A stretch of 64,000 bases of DNA from Beta vulgaris subsp. vulgaris (GCF_026745355.1 NC_079208.1:19688830-19752829), one strand, 5' to 3'. Numbered from the stretch's first letter, positions 12,425-24,804 are shown. A program made the numbers and translations. Notes: generated from the sequence alone by a model not told the origin.

Positions 12425-13473
12425 ACAAAGGAGAAGTTAGATATTGCTTGAGTGCTTGTAGAGCATCTTCTCGCTTCGGAGTTAAGTTGAATCCTTCGTT
12501 TTTGCGCAGCACATCATAAAACATATGACACTTTTCAGACGACCTGGATATGAAATGATTAAGAGTAGTGACGCGTGTGGTCAATTTTTGCACTTCTTAG
12601 ACATTCCTGGGAGATGGGATGTTGATGAACGCCTTGGTTTGGTCGGGACTTGCCTCGATTCCTCGTTGCGTCATGATGTAGCCTAAGAATTTACCTGCAG
12701 CCACTCCAAATGTACACTTAGTGGGGTTAAGTTTCATACCATATTTTCTGAGGCCATCGAACGCTTTGGATAGATGTTGGATATGATCACTTGCTCGCTT
12801 GGATTTCACCTACATGTCATCAATGTATACCTCCATAGTGTCGCCTAGTTGATCTTTGAACATATGGTTGACAAGGCGTTGGTACGTCGTACCTGCATTC
12901 TTTAGTCCAAAAGGCATAACCGTATAACAATAAATACCTTTGTCGGTGACAAACACGATCTCTTCTTGGTCGTCGGGATGCATCATAATGATTTGATTAT
13001 AACCGGAGTACGCGTCCTTGAACGTTAAGAGCTCGTGCCCCTCTGTCGTGTTGACTATTGCGTCTATGTGAGGGAAGTGGGAACGGATCTTTGGGAAATG
13101 CCTTATTAAGATCTGTAAAGTCAGTGCAGACTCTCCACTTGTCGTTCTTCTTGCTGACTACAACAACATTAGCCAACCAGTCAGGATATTTAACCTCGCG
13201 TACCTTACCCGTGTCGATCAACTTTTGCACTTCATCGTTTATAATTTGGTTACGCTCAGGTGCGAATTACGTCGTTTCAGATTGATTGGCTTGTGCTTTA
13301 GGTCGATGTTTAGCTTGTTTGTGATAACGTCCGGACTTAAACCAGTCATATCTTCATGAGACCAAGCAAAGCAATCCTGGTTAGCTTTTAGGAAATCAAT
13401 TACCTAGTCAGGCAGTTCCGGCGACAGGGTCGCTCCAATGTGAACAACACATTCTGGGAAAGCTGGATCAAGC
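12425..13473 (-). pseudogene. gypsy reverse transcriptase remnant
   Basis: The RT N-terminus reads KYPDWLANVVVVSKKNDKWR at about 13200, followed by FTDLNKAFPKD. The palm block with the YIDDM active site lies near 12815-12830 and is followed at once by a stop. Next comes the GMKLNPTKCTFGVAAGKFLG connection block (12800-12650), then a short RNase H lead near 12500. One frame change falls near 13070. Sequence homology ends around 12425, so the element is truncated there. Confidence 0.85.
13464..13473. repeat. Left target-site duplication of the LINE
   Basis: TGGATCAAGC, identical to 18395-18404. It marks the point where the LINE entered the gypsy element. Confidence 0.85.
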
Positions 13474-13654
13474 AGAGAAGAAATTTCCTTGGGAATCTCA
13501 CCAAATAAAGTGTTATAATGCAAGTAAATTCCAGTTAAATGTTTAAGCCCAGAAATTGCTGGAGAAAGTTGACCCTTAAGAATTACAAAAAACTTTCCTA
13601 AACCCTAAACCTCTGCTGGCGTATGTTAAGGTGTTTTGCTAACGTGCGCCATCC

Positions 13655-14935
13655 TTGATTATGGGTAGGAAAAAGAAGGTAACCACGCCGGTGGCGAGTT
13701 CGTCGGCTCAGGGAGACCCTTGTGAATCTTTGCAACCACAAAAAACCCAGTCTTTAGAAGATGTATGTGAGAAACCCAATGGAACAGTAATCGAAGAAAC
13801 TGTAATAGCAGAGCTAACACCGGTAGAGACTGTGAGAAACATGGAGCAAAATAAGAGCTTGGAGGGAGATAACAACAACCTTAATGAAGCAGCGAAGCAA
13901 AAATGGAAGTCTTTTACTGCTCAGAGCCGAATATCAGACAAAGGTATGGGTTTAAAGTTCATCCCCCCTGTTTTCATTGGTGGAATTCCGACGGCTAAAC
14001 TAGACAAAATAGAAGTAGAAAGAATGAGTGAAAGTTGGTTAAATGCTGTAGTGGTCTATGTAGTTGGCCAGAATCCCACATTGAATGCCATAACTCAGTA
14101 TGTAAAATCACATTGGCAAACTCAGGAAGAACCACAGGTGTTTAAGCATGATGAAGGTTTTTTTATTGTTCGAATGAAGTCTAGGGAGGAAAGGGATAAT
14201 ATCTTGTTTACAGGACCTCACTTGTTTTATGGTAAAGCAATGATAGTAAAGCAATGGAGTGCTAGCTTTAACTTTCATGAGGAAGTGCTAAAGGTAATCC
14301 CTATTTGGGTAAAGATGCCTAATCTTCCTTTGAATTGCTGGGGGGAAGATTCATTGAGCAGAATAGGGAGTGTTCTTGGAGTCCCTCTTTATGCGGATGA
14401 AAGTACTAGTAAAGGGCTGAGAATTTCTTATGCTAGACTGTTGATTGAGATGGATGTTACTCAGGAAATACCTACAGTGGTAGCAGTTGAAGACCCTAAT
14501 GGCATTGTTTTTAAACAGAAGTTAGAGTATGATTGGGTACCTACATTCTGTAAAAAATGTCATGTTGTGGGTCATAGTTGTGGAGGAAAGAATGTGGTTG
14601 CTAGCAGAGTTGTGCAAAAATGGATACCTAAGAAGGTTTTGCCAGCTGAGAAGGCAGTTGATCAGATTCCCTCTACACTGGAGCAAGTAGGGGAGAAAAT
14701 GGTGACAGCTCAGGTAGTAGAGGTTAATGAGGTTACAGAGGCTATAGGTACCCCTATTAACACTCCTATTAGTAACCCTGTAGCAGATGAAGGTGAATGG
14801 AGGCTGGTTACAAGAAAGTCAAAAGATAAAGGCAAACAGGTGGCCACTCAGAGTGGTATGCAGCTGCACTTTGGATCTGGATTACCTGGGAGCTTTCCTG
14901 GGGGTGCTAGGGGACCTAATCCCTATTTGTCTTAA
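13655..14935 (+). CDS. LINE ORF1, gag-like RNA-binding protein (DUF4283)
   Basis: 426 codons, intact. A low-complexity N-terminus with a basic KKKK start is followed at residues ~90-240 by a DUF4283-like domain, in which KSHWQTQEEPQVFKHDEGFF and IVRMKSREERDNILFTGPHL are the recognisable blocks. After it comes a zinc-knuckle-like CKKCHVVGHSC at about residue 300, which departs from the usual spacing because the last Cys comes early. The tail is hydrophilic. In plant L1 elements this protein binds element RNA. The stop overlaps the ORF2 start (TAATG at 14933-14937), suggesting coupled termination and reinitiation. It may still be translatable, though ORF2 is broken. Confidence 0.85.
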   Translation: MIMGRKKKVTTPVASSSAQGDPCESLQPQKTQSLEDVCEKPNGTVIEETVIAELTPVETVRNMEQNKSLEGDNNNLNEAAKQKWKSFTAQSRISDKGMGLKFIPPVFIGGIPTAKLDKIEVERMSESWLNAVVVYVVGQNPTLNAITQYVKSHWQTQEEPQVFKHDEGFFIVRMKSREERDNILFTGPHLFYGKAMIVKQWSASFNFHEEVLKVIPIWVKMPNLPLNCWGEDSLSRIGSVLGVPLYADESTSKGLRISYARLLIEMDVTQEIPTVVAVEDPNGIVFKQKLEYDWVPTFCKKCHVVGHSCGGKNVVASRVVQKWIPKKVLPAEKAVDQIPSTLEQVGEKMVTAQVVEVNEVTEAIGTPINTPISNPVADEGEWRLVTRKSKDKGKQVATQSGMQLHFGSGLPGSFPGGARGPNPYLS

Positions 14936-17900
14936 TGAAGATTACAACATGGAATGTGAGGGGTTTGAATGACCCCATCAAAGTGAAGGAAGTTAAACAT
15001 TTTCTTCACACTCAAAAAATTTCTTTATGTGCCTTGTTTGAAACTAGAGTAAGAAGCCAAAATAGTGAGAAAATTCAAAAAAAGTTTGGCAATAGGTGGA
15101 GTTGGGTAAATAATTATGCTTGCTCTCCAAGGGGGAGAATTTGGGTTGGTTGTATCACTAATGATGTGAAGATTGTGGTTCAGATTACTACAGAGCAATT
15201 CATAGCCATGGAGGTTCAGACTAGTAATGGGGAGAATCTTTTTAAAATGGCTGTTGTCTATGGTCTTCATACAATTGCTGATAGAAAGGTGCTTTGGGAG
15301 GAGTTATTTCAGTTTGTGTCTTTGTGTATGGAACCTTGCATCTTGATAGGGGATTACAATGCAGTTTATAATCCCCATGATAGAGTTAATGGTAATGCAG
15401 TGAGTGAAGCTGAGACTGTGGATTTAAGGAATTTTGTTATGCATGCTCAATTGATGGAAGCTCCTTCTAGTGGGTTATTTTACTCATGGAGTAATAAGAG
15501 TATTGGTCCTGAGAGAATTTCAAGTAGGATTGACAAAGGGTTTGTCAATGTTGCTTGGATTAACCACTACCCTGATGTGGTTATTGATTACTATGCTGCT
15601 GGAATCTCAGATCATTCTCCATTGATCTTCAGTGTTGCTAAGATTCCAGATGAAGGTGGTAGGCCATTTAAGTTCTTAAATTTTCTTGCTGATCAGCATG
15701 GTTTTATTGAAGTGGTGAAGGAAGCTTGGGATTCAACTCATAGCAGATTCAAGCTGAAAAATATTTGGGTGAAACTTCAAGCAGTAAAACAAGCTTTGAA
15801 AGGTTTTCATTCCACTAATTTTTCTAAAGCTCATTGTAAGATGGAGGAACTTAGAAGAAAACTAGCTGCTGTGCAGGCTCTTCCAGAGATGAATCAGTCA
15901 AGTGAGTTGCAAGAGGAAGAAAAGATGTTGATTGCTCAATTGAGGAAGTGGTCTAGCATAGATGAAAGTATTCTGAAGCAGAAGGCAAGAATTAATTGGT
16001 TGTCTATGGGTGACTCTAATTCCAAGTTTTTTTTCACTGCAATAAAAGTGAGGAAAGCTAGGAATAAAATTGTGAAGATTTAATGGTAGAGGTGATCAAC
16101 TGACTGAAACTTCAGAGATCCAGAATGAAATCTGCAGTTTCTACAAGAGTTTGTTAGGCACAAATTCCAATCATCTGGAGGCAATTGACTTAAACATAGT
16201 GAGAGCAGGGACAACACTCAGTGTTACTGCTTGTGAACAATTAGTGCAACCAATTACCATCCAGGAGATTGATCAAGCTCTAAATGCAATTGATGATGCA
16301 AAGGCTCCTGGGTTAGATGGATTTAATTCAGTTTTCTTCAAAAAAAGTTGGGTGGTGATCAAGCAAGAGGTATATGCAGGTATAATGGAATTTTTTGCTA
16401 CAGGTTTCATGCATAAACCTGTGAATGTTACTGTTGTAACAATGATTCCTAAAATTGATGATGCTCTTTATGCTAGAGACTATAGACCCATAGCATGTTG
16501 CTCTACACTCTACAAAATCATCTCTAAAATCTTGACAAAGAGACTGCAAGGTGTGATTACAGAGGTAGTAGATAGAGCTCAAACAGGTTTCATTCCAGAG
16601 AGAAATATTGGTGATAATATTCTCTTAGCAACTGAGCTTATAAGAGGCTATAGTAGAAGACATATCTCTCCTAGGTGTGTGATAAAAATTGATATTAAGA
16701 AAGCCTATGATTCAGTAGAATGGGTTTTTCTTGAAAGTATGCTTAAAGAACTAGGCTTTCGTAGTATCTTTGTTGGGTGGATTATGGCATGTGTGAAGAC
16801 TGTTTCTTACTCAATTTTGCTGAATGGTGTTCCTGCTATGCCTTTTGATGCAAAGAAAGGCTTAAGACAAGGAGATCCCCTGTCTCCTTTCTTATTTGCA
16901 TTGAGTATGGAGTATTTGAGTAGGTGTATGGCTGCTATGTGTAAAGATCCAGACTTTAATTTCCATCCCAAGTGTGAAAGAATTCAGCTCACACACCTCA
17001 TGTTTGCGGATGATCTGCTTATGTTTGCTAGAGCAGATGCAAGTTCCATCACCAAGATTATGGGGGCTTTCAAGTTATTCTCTAAGGCTTCAGGCCTTCA
17101 AGCAAGTATTGAGAAAAGTTGTATATATCTTGGGGGTGTAAACCAAGAGGAGGCAAATCAGATGGCTGAAAGTATCCAGATGCCTATTGGTACTTTGCCT
17201 TTTAGGTACCTTGGAGTACCATTATCAGCAAAAAAATTAAATTTTTCTCAGTGCAAGCCACTCATTGATAAGATTACAGCAGAGCTTCAAGGATGGGTTG
17301 CTCATCTCTTATCTTATGCTGGGAGATTACAGTTGGTGAAATCTATTCTCAGTAGTATGCAAAACTACTGGGCTCAAATTTTTCCACTTCCAAAAAAATT
17401 GATAAAGGCTGTTGAATCAATTTGTAGAACCTTTTTGTGGACTGAATCAGTTGACTCAAGCTCTAAAACTCCTGTGGCCTAGGACTTCTTGCAACAGCCA
17501 AAGAGTACAGGAGGTCTAAATATTACTAATATGGTAATATGGAATAAAGCAGCTATCCTTAAGCTTCTTTGGGCCCTAGCTTTTAAGCAAGATAAGCTTT
17601 GGGTTAGATGGGTGAATGCTTATTACATCAAAAGATAAGAGTTGAAGATGTTACTGTCACCAGTAACACATCATGGCTTCTAAGGAAAATACTTAAAGCT
17701 AGAGAATTGATTGTAAGAATTGGAGGGTGGGAGACAGTGAGCAATCAGTGGAAATTCAGTATAAAAACAGCTTACAAGCTTCTCCAAGCAAATTATGATA
17801 ATGTGGTATGGAAAAGGTTGGTTTGTAATAACCAAGCTACACCAAAAAGCAAGTTTATCCTATGGCTAGCATTGCTGAATAGACTTGCTACAGCTGAAAG

Positions 17901-18276
17901 AGTGAGTAAATGGAGTTGGGAATTGAGTCCATTGTGTAAACTGTGTGGAACTGATATTGAGAATGTGCAGCACTTGTTCTTCAATTGTCAATACAGCAAT
18001 ACAGTATGGTGCAATGTCCTTAGATACTTAAATCTGCAGCCTCAAGGAACAGCTCAGCAAGATATGGAAATGGCTATTAGAAAAGCTAGAAGTACTAAGG
18101 ATAGAAGTAAACTATTTGTTATGATGTATACAGAGAGTGTGTACTCCATCTGGTTACAGAGAAATGCCAAGTATTTTAGAGATTCAGATGTGAATCCTAA
18201 TGACCTTGCTAGAAATATTATCTTGAGAGTTGCAGTTATATGTAGTGAGAAGCAAAAACAAATGTTAGTGATGTAA
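14935..18276 (+). pseudogene. LINE ORF2: endonuclease, reverse transcriptase, zinc-binding domain
   Basis: The apurinic-like endonuclease starts with ITTWNVRGLND and has GDYNAVY (about 15350) and SDHSP (about 15610). It stays open to 16083, where a one-base loss shifts the frame. RT continues at 16082-17482 with APGLDGF, DYRPIACCS, KAYDSVEW, GLRQGDPLSPFLFA and the FADD active site near 17003. A TGG to TAG-type stop at 17480 and a frame change near 17625 precede a reverse transcriptase zinc-binding domain (17650-18050, with CKLCGTDIENVQHLFFNC). No RNase H follows. The protein would nick DNA and copy the element RNA. With three breaks this copy cannot do so. Confidence 0.9.
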
Positions 18277-18394
18277 ACAGATTATGTGGCTTGTATGGTG
18301 GGCATTAAGAGTAGTCTGTTACTCTAATGCTTTAGGTTGTAACCCTTTTTTTTTGGTTGTCAATAACAATTTTGAATTGCCAAAAAAAAAAAAA

Positions 18395-18404
18395 TGGATC
18401 AAGC
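18395..18404. repeat. Right target-site duplication of the LINE
   Basis: TGGATCAAGC directly after the A-run, identical to 13464-13473. Confidence 0.85.
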
Positions 18405-18860
18405 GCCACTTCGTCTACATTCTGCTCATCTGGCGCGTCGGGCGCTAATTATCTCGTTAATTGCAAGATGGGTGCTTTGGGGGGGGGCTTTAGCGATAAA
18501 CTGTATTACTCGCGAGGGGCTTACTGCTCGCCCTTAATCTCCAGGAAGCCCCATTTGGTAGGGAATTTTAGCGTCTGATAGTACGTCAAGGGGACCGCTT
18601 TCATTTTGTTGATCCAAGGCGTCCCAAGGATAATGTTGTAGGCGAAAGGACAGTCCACGACGTTGAACCTCGTTGGCAGATTGACACCTTTGGCCAAGGT
18701 TGGCAGCACGATCTCACCGAAGGTCTATTGTTCCTCTCCGCTGAAACCAACTAAGACAGTATAGTAGTTATATCCTTATCACAAATACCCATACCTTTGA
18801 GGGAGTTTCAAAGATGATGTTGGTTGAACTTCCACCATCTACCAGCAAGTCGCAACAAGC
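18405..18860 (-). pseudogene. gypsy aspartic protease region
   Basis: The catalytic-type VDGGSS is read at 18842-18825. Downstream is the conserved ILGTPWINKMKAVP block (18625-18585) followed by KFPTKWG, a signature that follows the protease in Tat-like elements. A frame change and a stop separate the two parts. Confidence 0.7.
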
Positions 18861-19072
18861 AAATACTGACGATCAGATAGATGAACAATCTATCATGGTG
18901 TTCTTCGTTGTACACATAGTCGCCGTCGAAAATGATTGACATGGCTTCCAATTTGCATTCATTGTTGGACATGCAAGATTTAGGAACACTGGACTAGGGG
19001 GTTCCTATCTAGCTAGCCTTTTGGCTGCTGAATACGTTAGTCGACAAACATCTGATCCACTAGAGATTATGT

Positions 19073-20600
19073 TTATTTACCTTGACGTGATGCAGGCGGG
19101 TTTGGGTTAGAAGGATTTCCCTCGAAGGGCGCCTTTCCCTTGTCGCTTAGGAGATCTTGGAGATGTCTTTTGTTCAGCATGAACGTGACCTCTCGCCTAA
19201 GCACCGTGCACTCCTCTGTCTTGTGGCCATGATCATGGTGGAATTGACACCACTTAGTCTGGTCTTTTTTGAGCGTTAGGACGATCACTCTTCCTCGGCC
19301 AATAGATAGGGGCTCTGATCTTTGTTAATGCATTAACGAGACCTCCGACTTCGACAGAGAATCTGTAGGATCCAATGTCAGGGTATGACGGGTGATTTGC
19401 CTTAACCTCAGTACCTGCATTTTCAATCACATCGTTAACATTGTGTACCTGATTAGGATGGTTGTAGGGCTGATTCCGTCAGTTATTTTTCTTGGGGACG
19501 AAGGCCTTGTGATCGTTCGCTCTTTTCTAAACATGGCGAATGGAGATGGTGTTGAGGATGGCATCGTCTTCCTCCAAGCGCATCTAACTAATTCTCTTGA
19601 TTTCACCTCTTCTAACGTGGAACATGGGTGCTTCGTCAGACGGTTGTACAACTTCGATCGAAGGATGAGACCTTTCCTGAAACATTCAACAGCAGTCTTA
19701 GTGTCAAGATCTTTAATACTAATCATCTCTTTATCAAAGCGATTATAATAATCGCGAACATACTCTCCTGGTCCTTGGATAACGCCATAGAGGTCGCTCG
19801 TCTGCTTATCTAGACTACGACTGCCTTTGAATTTATCATAGAATTTATTGACCAAGGTTGAGAAGTTGTTGATGCTTCCCATCTGAAGAGATCTGACCCA
19901 CTTGAGAGCTGGTCTGGTCAAGGTAGCCCCGAAGGACTTGCACATGCACGCTTCAGCGAGATGCCATGGAATGGACGCCTGCCACATTATTTGCTTGTAC
20001 TGAGTGACGTGCTCAATGGCATTGGTTAATCCATCGTATGTGGCAGTGAGAACAGGAAGATTGAGCTTCTTTGGCAGCGACGCCTTTGAAATCTTCTCAA
20101 CGAACGGCGACGCTGCATAACCATTGTGATTCCCAACGACGCTGGGTGTGGGTTCTCCAGGGAGTTGAGACATAAGCTTCATCAAGCGTCGATTCTACTT
20201 CTCGATCAGGATCATCTGCTTTGCCATAGGGTCTTCATCTCCATTTTTGGGAGACTTATCGAGGTTGCCTCTGTCATGATCGTTCAGGGAACGTCATTCG
20301 CAAAGTCTTCGCCGTCGTCTGACTCGACGCTAGCTGTCAGAATCAGCGAGAGGGTGCATGAGGGGAATATCCTCCATAATGATGCGACGTCGGGTCTTGG
20401 ACGCTTTCATTGAGGCCAATTCTTCTTGTAGTTTTTGGATCTTTTCTTGCGAGGATGAGAAGTCAGACAATGGTCATTCGTTGGCTTTTCTCATTTTGGT
20501 CATCTATGCCTTCATTTAATCATAGAGCTTTTACATTTCGTCAATGCTCATTAGTGCAGCTATTTCGATGGAGTTTGCAAAGAAGTGATTGATCTGGATG
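19073..20600 (-). pseudogene. gypsy gag remnant
   Basis: A long open part (20185-19427, 252 codons) holds a retrotransposon gag domain, with FVEKISKASLPKKLNLP, MCKSFGATLTRPALKW and FYDKFKGSR as landmarks. The zinc-finger-like CQFHHDHGHKTEECTVLRRE lies at 19255-19195 in another frame, so gag is frame-shifted near 19430-19300. The protein would form the particle. The copy is defective. Confidence 0.8.
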
Positions 20601-20601
20601 T

Positions 20602-20623
20602 GGCCCCACGGTGGGCGTCAAAT
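20602..20623 (-). promoter_or_regulatory. gypsy leader / primer-site region
   Basis: The minus strand reads AATTTGACGCCCACCGTGGG, a phrase found just inside the 5' LTR of many plant gypsy elements where the tRNA primer binds. A CA terminus at 20624-20625 (plus-strand TG) marks the probable LTR edge. Confidence 0.55.
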
Positions 20624-20830
20624 TGTTTATACAGAATTTCGCCTTTGCGACGTAATCCAATATGGGGACTATAACAACCAAATTTATGTAACGACTAGTA
20701 TGTAAAAATATGAAAGGGGATTTTAAGGGGAATGACACAAAAAAATGTTGATGCGGAAAGCTCCAATAAAGGGTGGGTAAAGACCGCGGGTGGAAGTGAC
20801 TCCACCAATCCACTATATGCAATTGTCAAT
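20624..20830 (-). repeat. Partial 5' LTR of the gypsy element
   Basis: Begins (inner edge) at TGTTTATACAG on the plus strand. The outer edge is not seen, and no second LTR exists to define it. The end at 20830 is an estimate based on where GC content drops. Confidence 0.35.
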
Positions 20831-20947
20831 CAGAATAAATGACTTTAATATATATTGTTTAATTATATACTCCATCGTAGTAACACATAAACGCAATAAG
20901 TCATCAATAATCTAAGTTTTAGTTTAGTAACTTTACTCATTTTTATA

Positions 20948-22571
20948 ATAGCCGTCATGCACGCTATGCGTGCGAAATTATTATCAAAGTTAAATTAATT
21001 GGGTAACTACATCTACGTTATCTAGTAATAATTTATAAAAAAAATATTTAGAAAAATTTTCGTCGAAAAAATCATCTCGTAAAGCAACAATATAATGACA
21101 AAGCAATTGAATGAATATCTGAAATCGTGTTTACTCTTGTTGTATTTCTCTTCATTGTGCTTTCCTGACCCCATGAACATTCTTCCACCCCGCATACATT
21201 ATTAAATCATTTGGATTAAAATCTTCAATATATGAATATCTCCAGTACATACCTCTTTGTCTCACTAATTGTACTAAAGTAATATCATCTCTAGTCAGCA
21301 AAAACATACCTCATGTTGTCAAAAGAAAAAACACATACCCTATATACCTTGCCTATTTCATTATTTTTTCACGAAACCTGTATATTCCCACTTTTTCTCA
21401 CTCTTAATTTATCCCCAATTTCTCTGCCCTCCGCATTATATGCATTCATTCCAAACCTAGCTCATCCTACCCTATTATCACTATGTCATTTATCTAGAAA
21501 ACATAAGTCTCTAGTTCAGCGTCTAATGGTGGTGGTTGATCTAGTGGTGGAGGTGCGGTGGGTTAGTTCAAATTTATCTTTTTTATATTTAAAATGCTTT
21601 TTCTTCTTAACTGCGTTTTTGCTCTGTTTGTTTGAGTTTAACTATAATTTGTCATGTGGGTTGGTTTTGTCTTGAAAAACCAAGATAAGTGACGAAGAAT
21701 TTTGGGGTTTATATTGAGACGAATTGATGTATTTGTGGGTTATTAGTGTACTTAAAAATAATCAAATAATTTTCTTGGCATTTCATACGAAATTGTCTGA
21801 GTTTTAACTCCTTAAAAGTCTGATTTTTGATATCTGCTTATACATAATATATGATGAATTCTGATTCATCTCTGAAAATTGAACTTTAATTAAGCCGAGA
21901 AGTTTAGAAATTTATTCACTCAATAAAAATGAATTTTGTGAATATAAGATTACAAATTGTTCTTTATGTCCATTCTGCTTCTTTGTGCTATTTTTTTATT
22001 TTGGTTTTTTCCCTTATGGTTCAAACAAACAAACGAACGAACTGCAATTCAATATTAATAAGAAATACCTTTTTTTCGTTATCCTAATTCAACCTGCAAC
22101 TGCTCTGTTTGCTACTCTTGATAGTTGATTATCAATGGCACTCAACTTCTCTTTGTATCAAAAGTTAAAATCACAAAAGAAGAATGAATGTTAGACTTTA
22201 GAATTGTAAAAGGATTATGAAGAAATGAAATTTATGTATGCTCTGTAATGACCTGATTTGGATTGGCGCTTGTTTTTTGGTTGGTTTCTTGTGATTTGCA
22301 GGTAACCAAAGAGAGTATTTGATGATAAAAGGGGAAAAAGGACTCTATTTTGAAGCGGAGCCACTGTCTATGGATTGAAGTGTAGTTTTTTTTTCGCCAA
22401 CGTGCAGTTTTTGAGGAATACATTCCCCTCACCCCCAAATTTTTTATTTATTTTTCTTTTCCCTCTTAAATTTAAATTGTGGTAGAATCTGTTATTTTGT
22501 TTTAGTTGTGAGGGTAAAATAGGGGTTTTTAAATTTTGGTGTCCCCCTTTAGTTGCCTTATATAATAGAGA
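20948..22571 (-). mobile_element. Probable non-autonomous Helitron
   Basis: The minus-strand 5' end is TCTCTATTATATAAGGC at 22571, preceded by A, and followed by an AAAGGGGGACACC block shared with the other family members. The 3' side has a perfect hairpin GCACGC-ATA-GCGTGC at 20959-20973, seven bases later CTAT, then T. The hairpin and A/T flanks fit a Helitron. CTAT instead of CTRR is a deviation, either a point mutation or a wrong end. No Rep/helicase is present. Confidence 0.6.
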
Positions 22572-24470
22572 TAAATTGTTGTTGTGTTTATTATTATTGT
22601 ACAACATATGAACATTCATTATAATCACTTAGGCATCATATGAACGGTAGTTATAAACATATGATTGTCATTTTTTATAATATTATAACATATCAAGAGT
22701 CGTTATACTAATTTATGACCAATAGAGTATTAGAGTGGTTTTACAATTATTTTGATACCAATTGTAATACTAAAATGTTTAAACATATTAATAAAATAGT
22801 TTGTTTATACTTTATCATATGCAGTCACAACATAATACATACATATCGTGTTATGTTTGTTATTATTATTGCTATTAGCATAATTGCTACTATTATATTA
22901 GTATTTGTATTATTATTGTTATTATTATTACTCATGTTGTTATTCGTGTTATTATTGTTCTTGTTAGCATTGCTACTATTATTGTTATTATTATTATTAA
23001 TATTATTATTAATTATTATCATCGCTTTATGTTTATTAATTATTATTATTGTTATCATTATCATCATAGCTATTTATAAACTTATATATCAATAATTCTT
23101 ATAATAATAGATTCATATATATAAGCCTTGGAATTGATTGTTTACTTGTTATTATTGTCGTTGGTTATATATTGTAACATATGAAGATTCATTTGACTCA
23201 TTTATATATTAAAGTGGTTTTAGGCAGTTGATTAGTCCAAACATGAGTTAGAGTAACATCAGAGTAAACAATGTAGTGTTTTTATTAGTTGTTCGTTATC
23301 ATCCATATACTTATCGCGCGCCCGCGCGCACACACATATGCCGATCTTAATACTTTTAATAATATAATTCATTTACAAAATTTATAACAAAATCAAAATG
23401 ACCCGACCAGGAGTTTAATCAAAGTTGAATTGTCGCTCAATAGCGAATGGACCCGATTCTGTACAATGATAAAACTAAGGTCATTAGCGATTCATCCCGA
23501 GTACACTTGACTCGACCCAAGCATACATTAAACTTAAATATGACATACGCAAACCGAGTTAAAAAATGTCCACTGGCGATCATACCCGGGAATGGATCGA
23601 CTTGTTAATGGAACACTCAGACCTGTCCGGCACCTAACAATCCCATAATTCAAATGTGATCAATCCAGATGAGCAAAACCTGACCAATCACGACTTGGGG
23701 CACTGACTGTCAAAATCCTGACCTGTTCAGGTCTGACCTAGTTCGTCATGGGTATACCAAGAACCTGTTTGAGAACCTGTTTTGACACCACTACATGTGT
23801 GATAGCAAAGTCACAATACCATGTGATTTTTGCTGCACACATAGTACACTTTTTTTTTTTTTGTTGTTGTTTTAAAAATCAAAACTTGAATCATATAGTT
23901 CATGTGGTAGCAGTAGCATGCAAAAACCAGAGGAAAGAAGAAGACCGACGTCGTACTCCGGCTAAGTCGTCGGACTCGCACTGTCAGGATTTTTAAAGTA
24001 TTTTTAAATTTATTTTATTCTTGTTAGACCTCGAATAACAACAATGGTAAAGATGATAGATCTGAAATTGGGACTTGCGAAAGAGATGAAAGAAGTGTAT
24101 TACGTGGCATTGTTTTGAGTGATTTGGGGTATATATAGGTATGTAAATCTAGGGTTTTCACTAAAAGATAAGTATTTTAAAAAAATTAAATTCAATCCTC
24201 TCCCAAAACCAACTCAAGTTATATTTTCTGAATTTTCTTATCTCTCTATTTTTCTTTTTGGCCGAAAATCTGATTTACTAATAAGTTTTGATTTTGAAAA
24301 AAAAAAATTGTTTTTTAAAGGGTAAAAATCTTGTATTATAAGTATACGAATTTTCGAAAAAAATCTGATTTATTGTAATTTTATGTTATTTCTCAGAATT
24401 TCATATTTATAAAAGTCTTATTATAAAAAAAAAAAATTCATAAAATAGTTATAAAATTTGGGAATATTGC
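22572..24470. other. AT-rich non-coding stretch
   Basis: Includes the ATT-rich tract noted separately and a short CG-rich blip (23315-23335). At 23400-23760 a segment repeats short 'gacc(c)ga/gacctg' phrases. No gene, RNA or element end could be supported. Confidence 0.4.
22855..23085. repeat. Interrupted (ATT)n microsatellite
   Basis: About 230 bp dominated by TTA/TTG/ATT triplets. Because the period is three it stays open in both directions (a Leu/Ile-rich frame and an Asn-rich frame); neither is a real protein. Confidence 0.85.
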
Positions 24471-24804
24471 ACCCATATGCACTATAGTCCATTTTGCATT
24501 CATATTAGGTCCATTTACACTTGAGTCCATGCAATCATATTAGGCCTGCTAGCATTAGAGTCCATTTTTTGCCCATATAAGTCTAGCTTATGTCAAAACC
24601 TAGGCTTATTTGTATCTTTATGTAAATCCTATTTTACGTCAAATTCAGTCCAAGTCTACTCCAAGTCTACTCCAGTCCAATATCAAACCCATGTGCAACC
24701 CTCAATCTAAGTCAAACTAATATAGGACTAACTCCAAAATTAGGTCTATATAAGGCCCAACTCATTTGCTAAGTCTAAAATAAAATCCATTTTTAAACCC
24801 ATAT

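Larger units (their letters stand above)
13474..18394 (+). mobile_element. L1-type LINE, near full length, inserted in the gypsy element
   Basis: It is bounded by perfect 10-bp duplications (13464-13473 and 18395-18404) and ends in an A-run at 18382-18394, as expected for target-primed reverse transcription. Length is about 4.9 kb: a short 5' leader (13474-13654), ORF1, ORF2 (endonuclease, RT, zinc-binding domain) and a short 3' UTR. The exact duplication and the small number of breaks in ORF2 suggest a fairly recent insertion. Confidence 0.9.
12425..20830 (-). mobile_element. Ty3/gypsy retrotransposon, split by a LINE and 3' truncated
   Basis: Minus-strand order from right to left is LTR edge, leader, gag, zinc finger, aspartic protease, then (after the LINE at 13474-18394) reverse transcriptase and the start of RNase H, ending near 12425. 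The phrase TTTGACGCCCACCGTGGGG at the leader and the gag/protease sequences point to the Tat-like branch. RNase H, integrase and the 3' LTR are missing. Joining 18395 to 13473 across the LINE restores an open reading through the target site, which shows the two halves are one element. Several stops remain. Confidence 0.85.

Noticed and set aside
15025..15270. Minus-strand ORF inside the LINE
   Set aside because: Shadow of ORF2 endonuclease coding.
21313..21675. 120-codon + strand ORF in the Helitron at 20948-22571
   Set aside because: Leu/Phe/Ser-rich reading of pyrimidine-rich DNA, no recognisable domain. It may be captured UTR.
22715..23095. 126-codon Leu/Ile-rich frame that looks like a membrane protein
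   Set aside because: It is an (ATT)n microsatellite read in one frame. The opposite strand gives an equally open Asn-rich frame.
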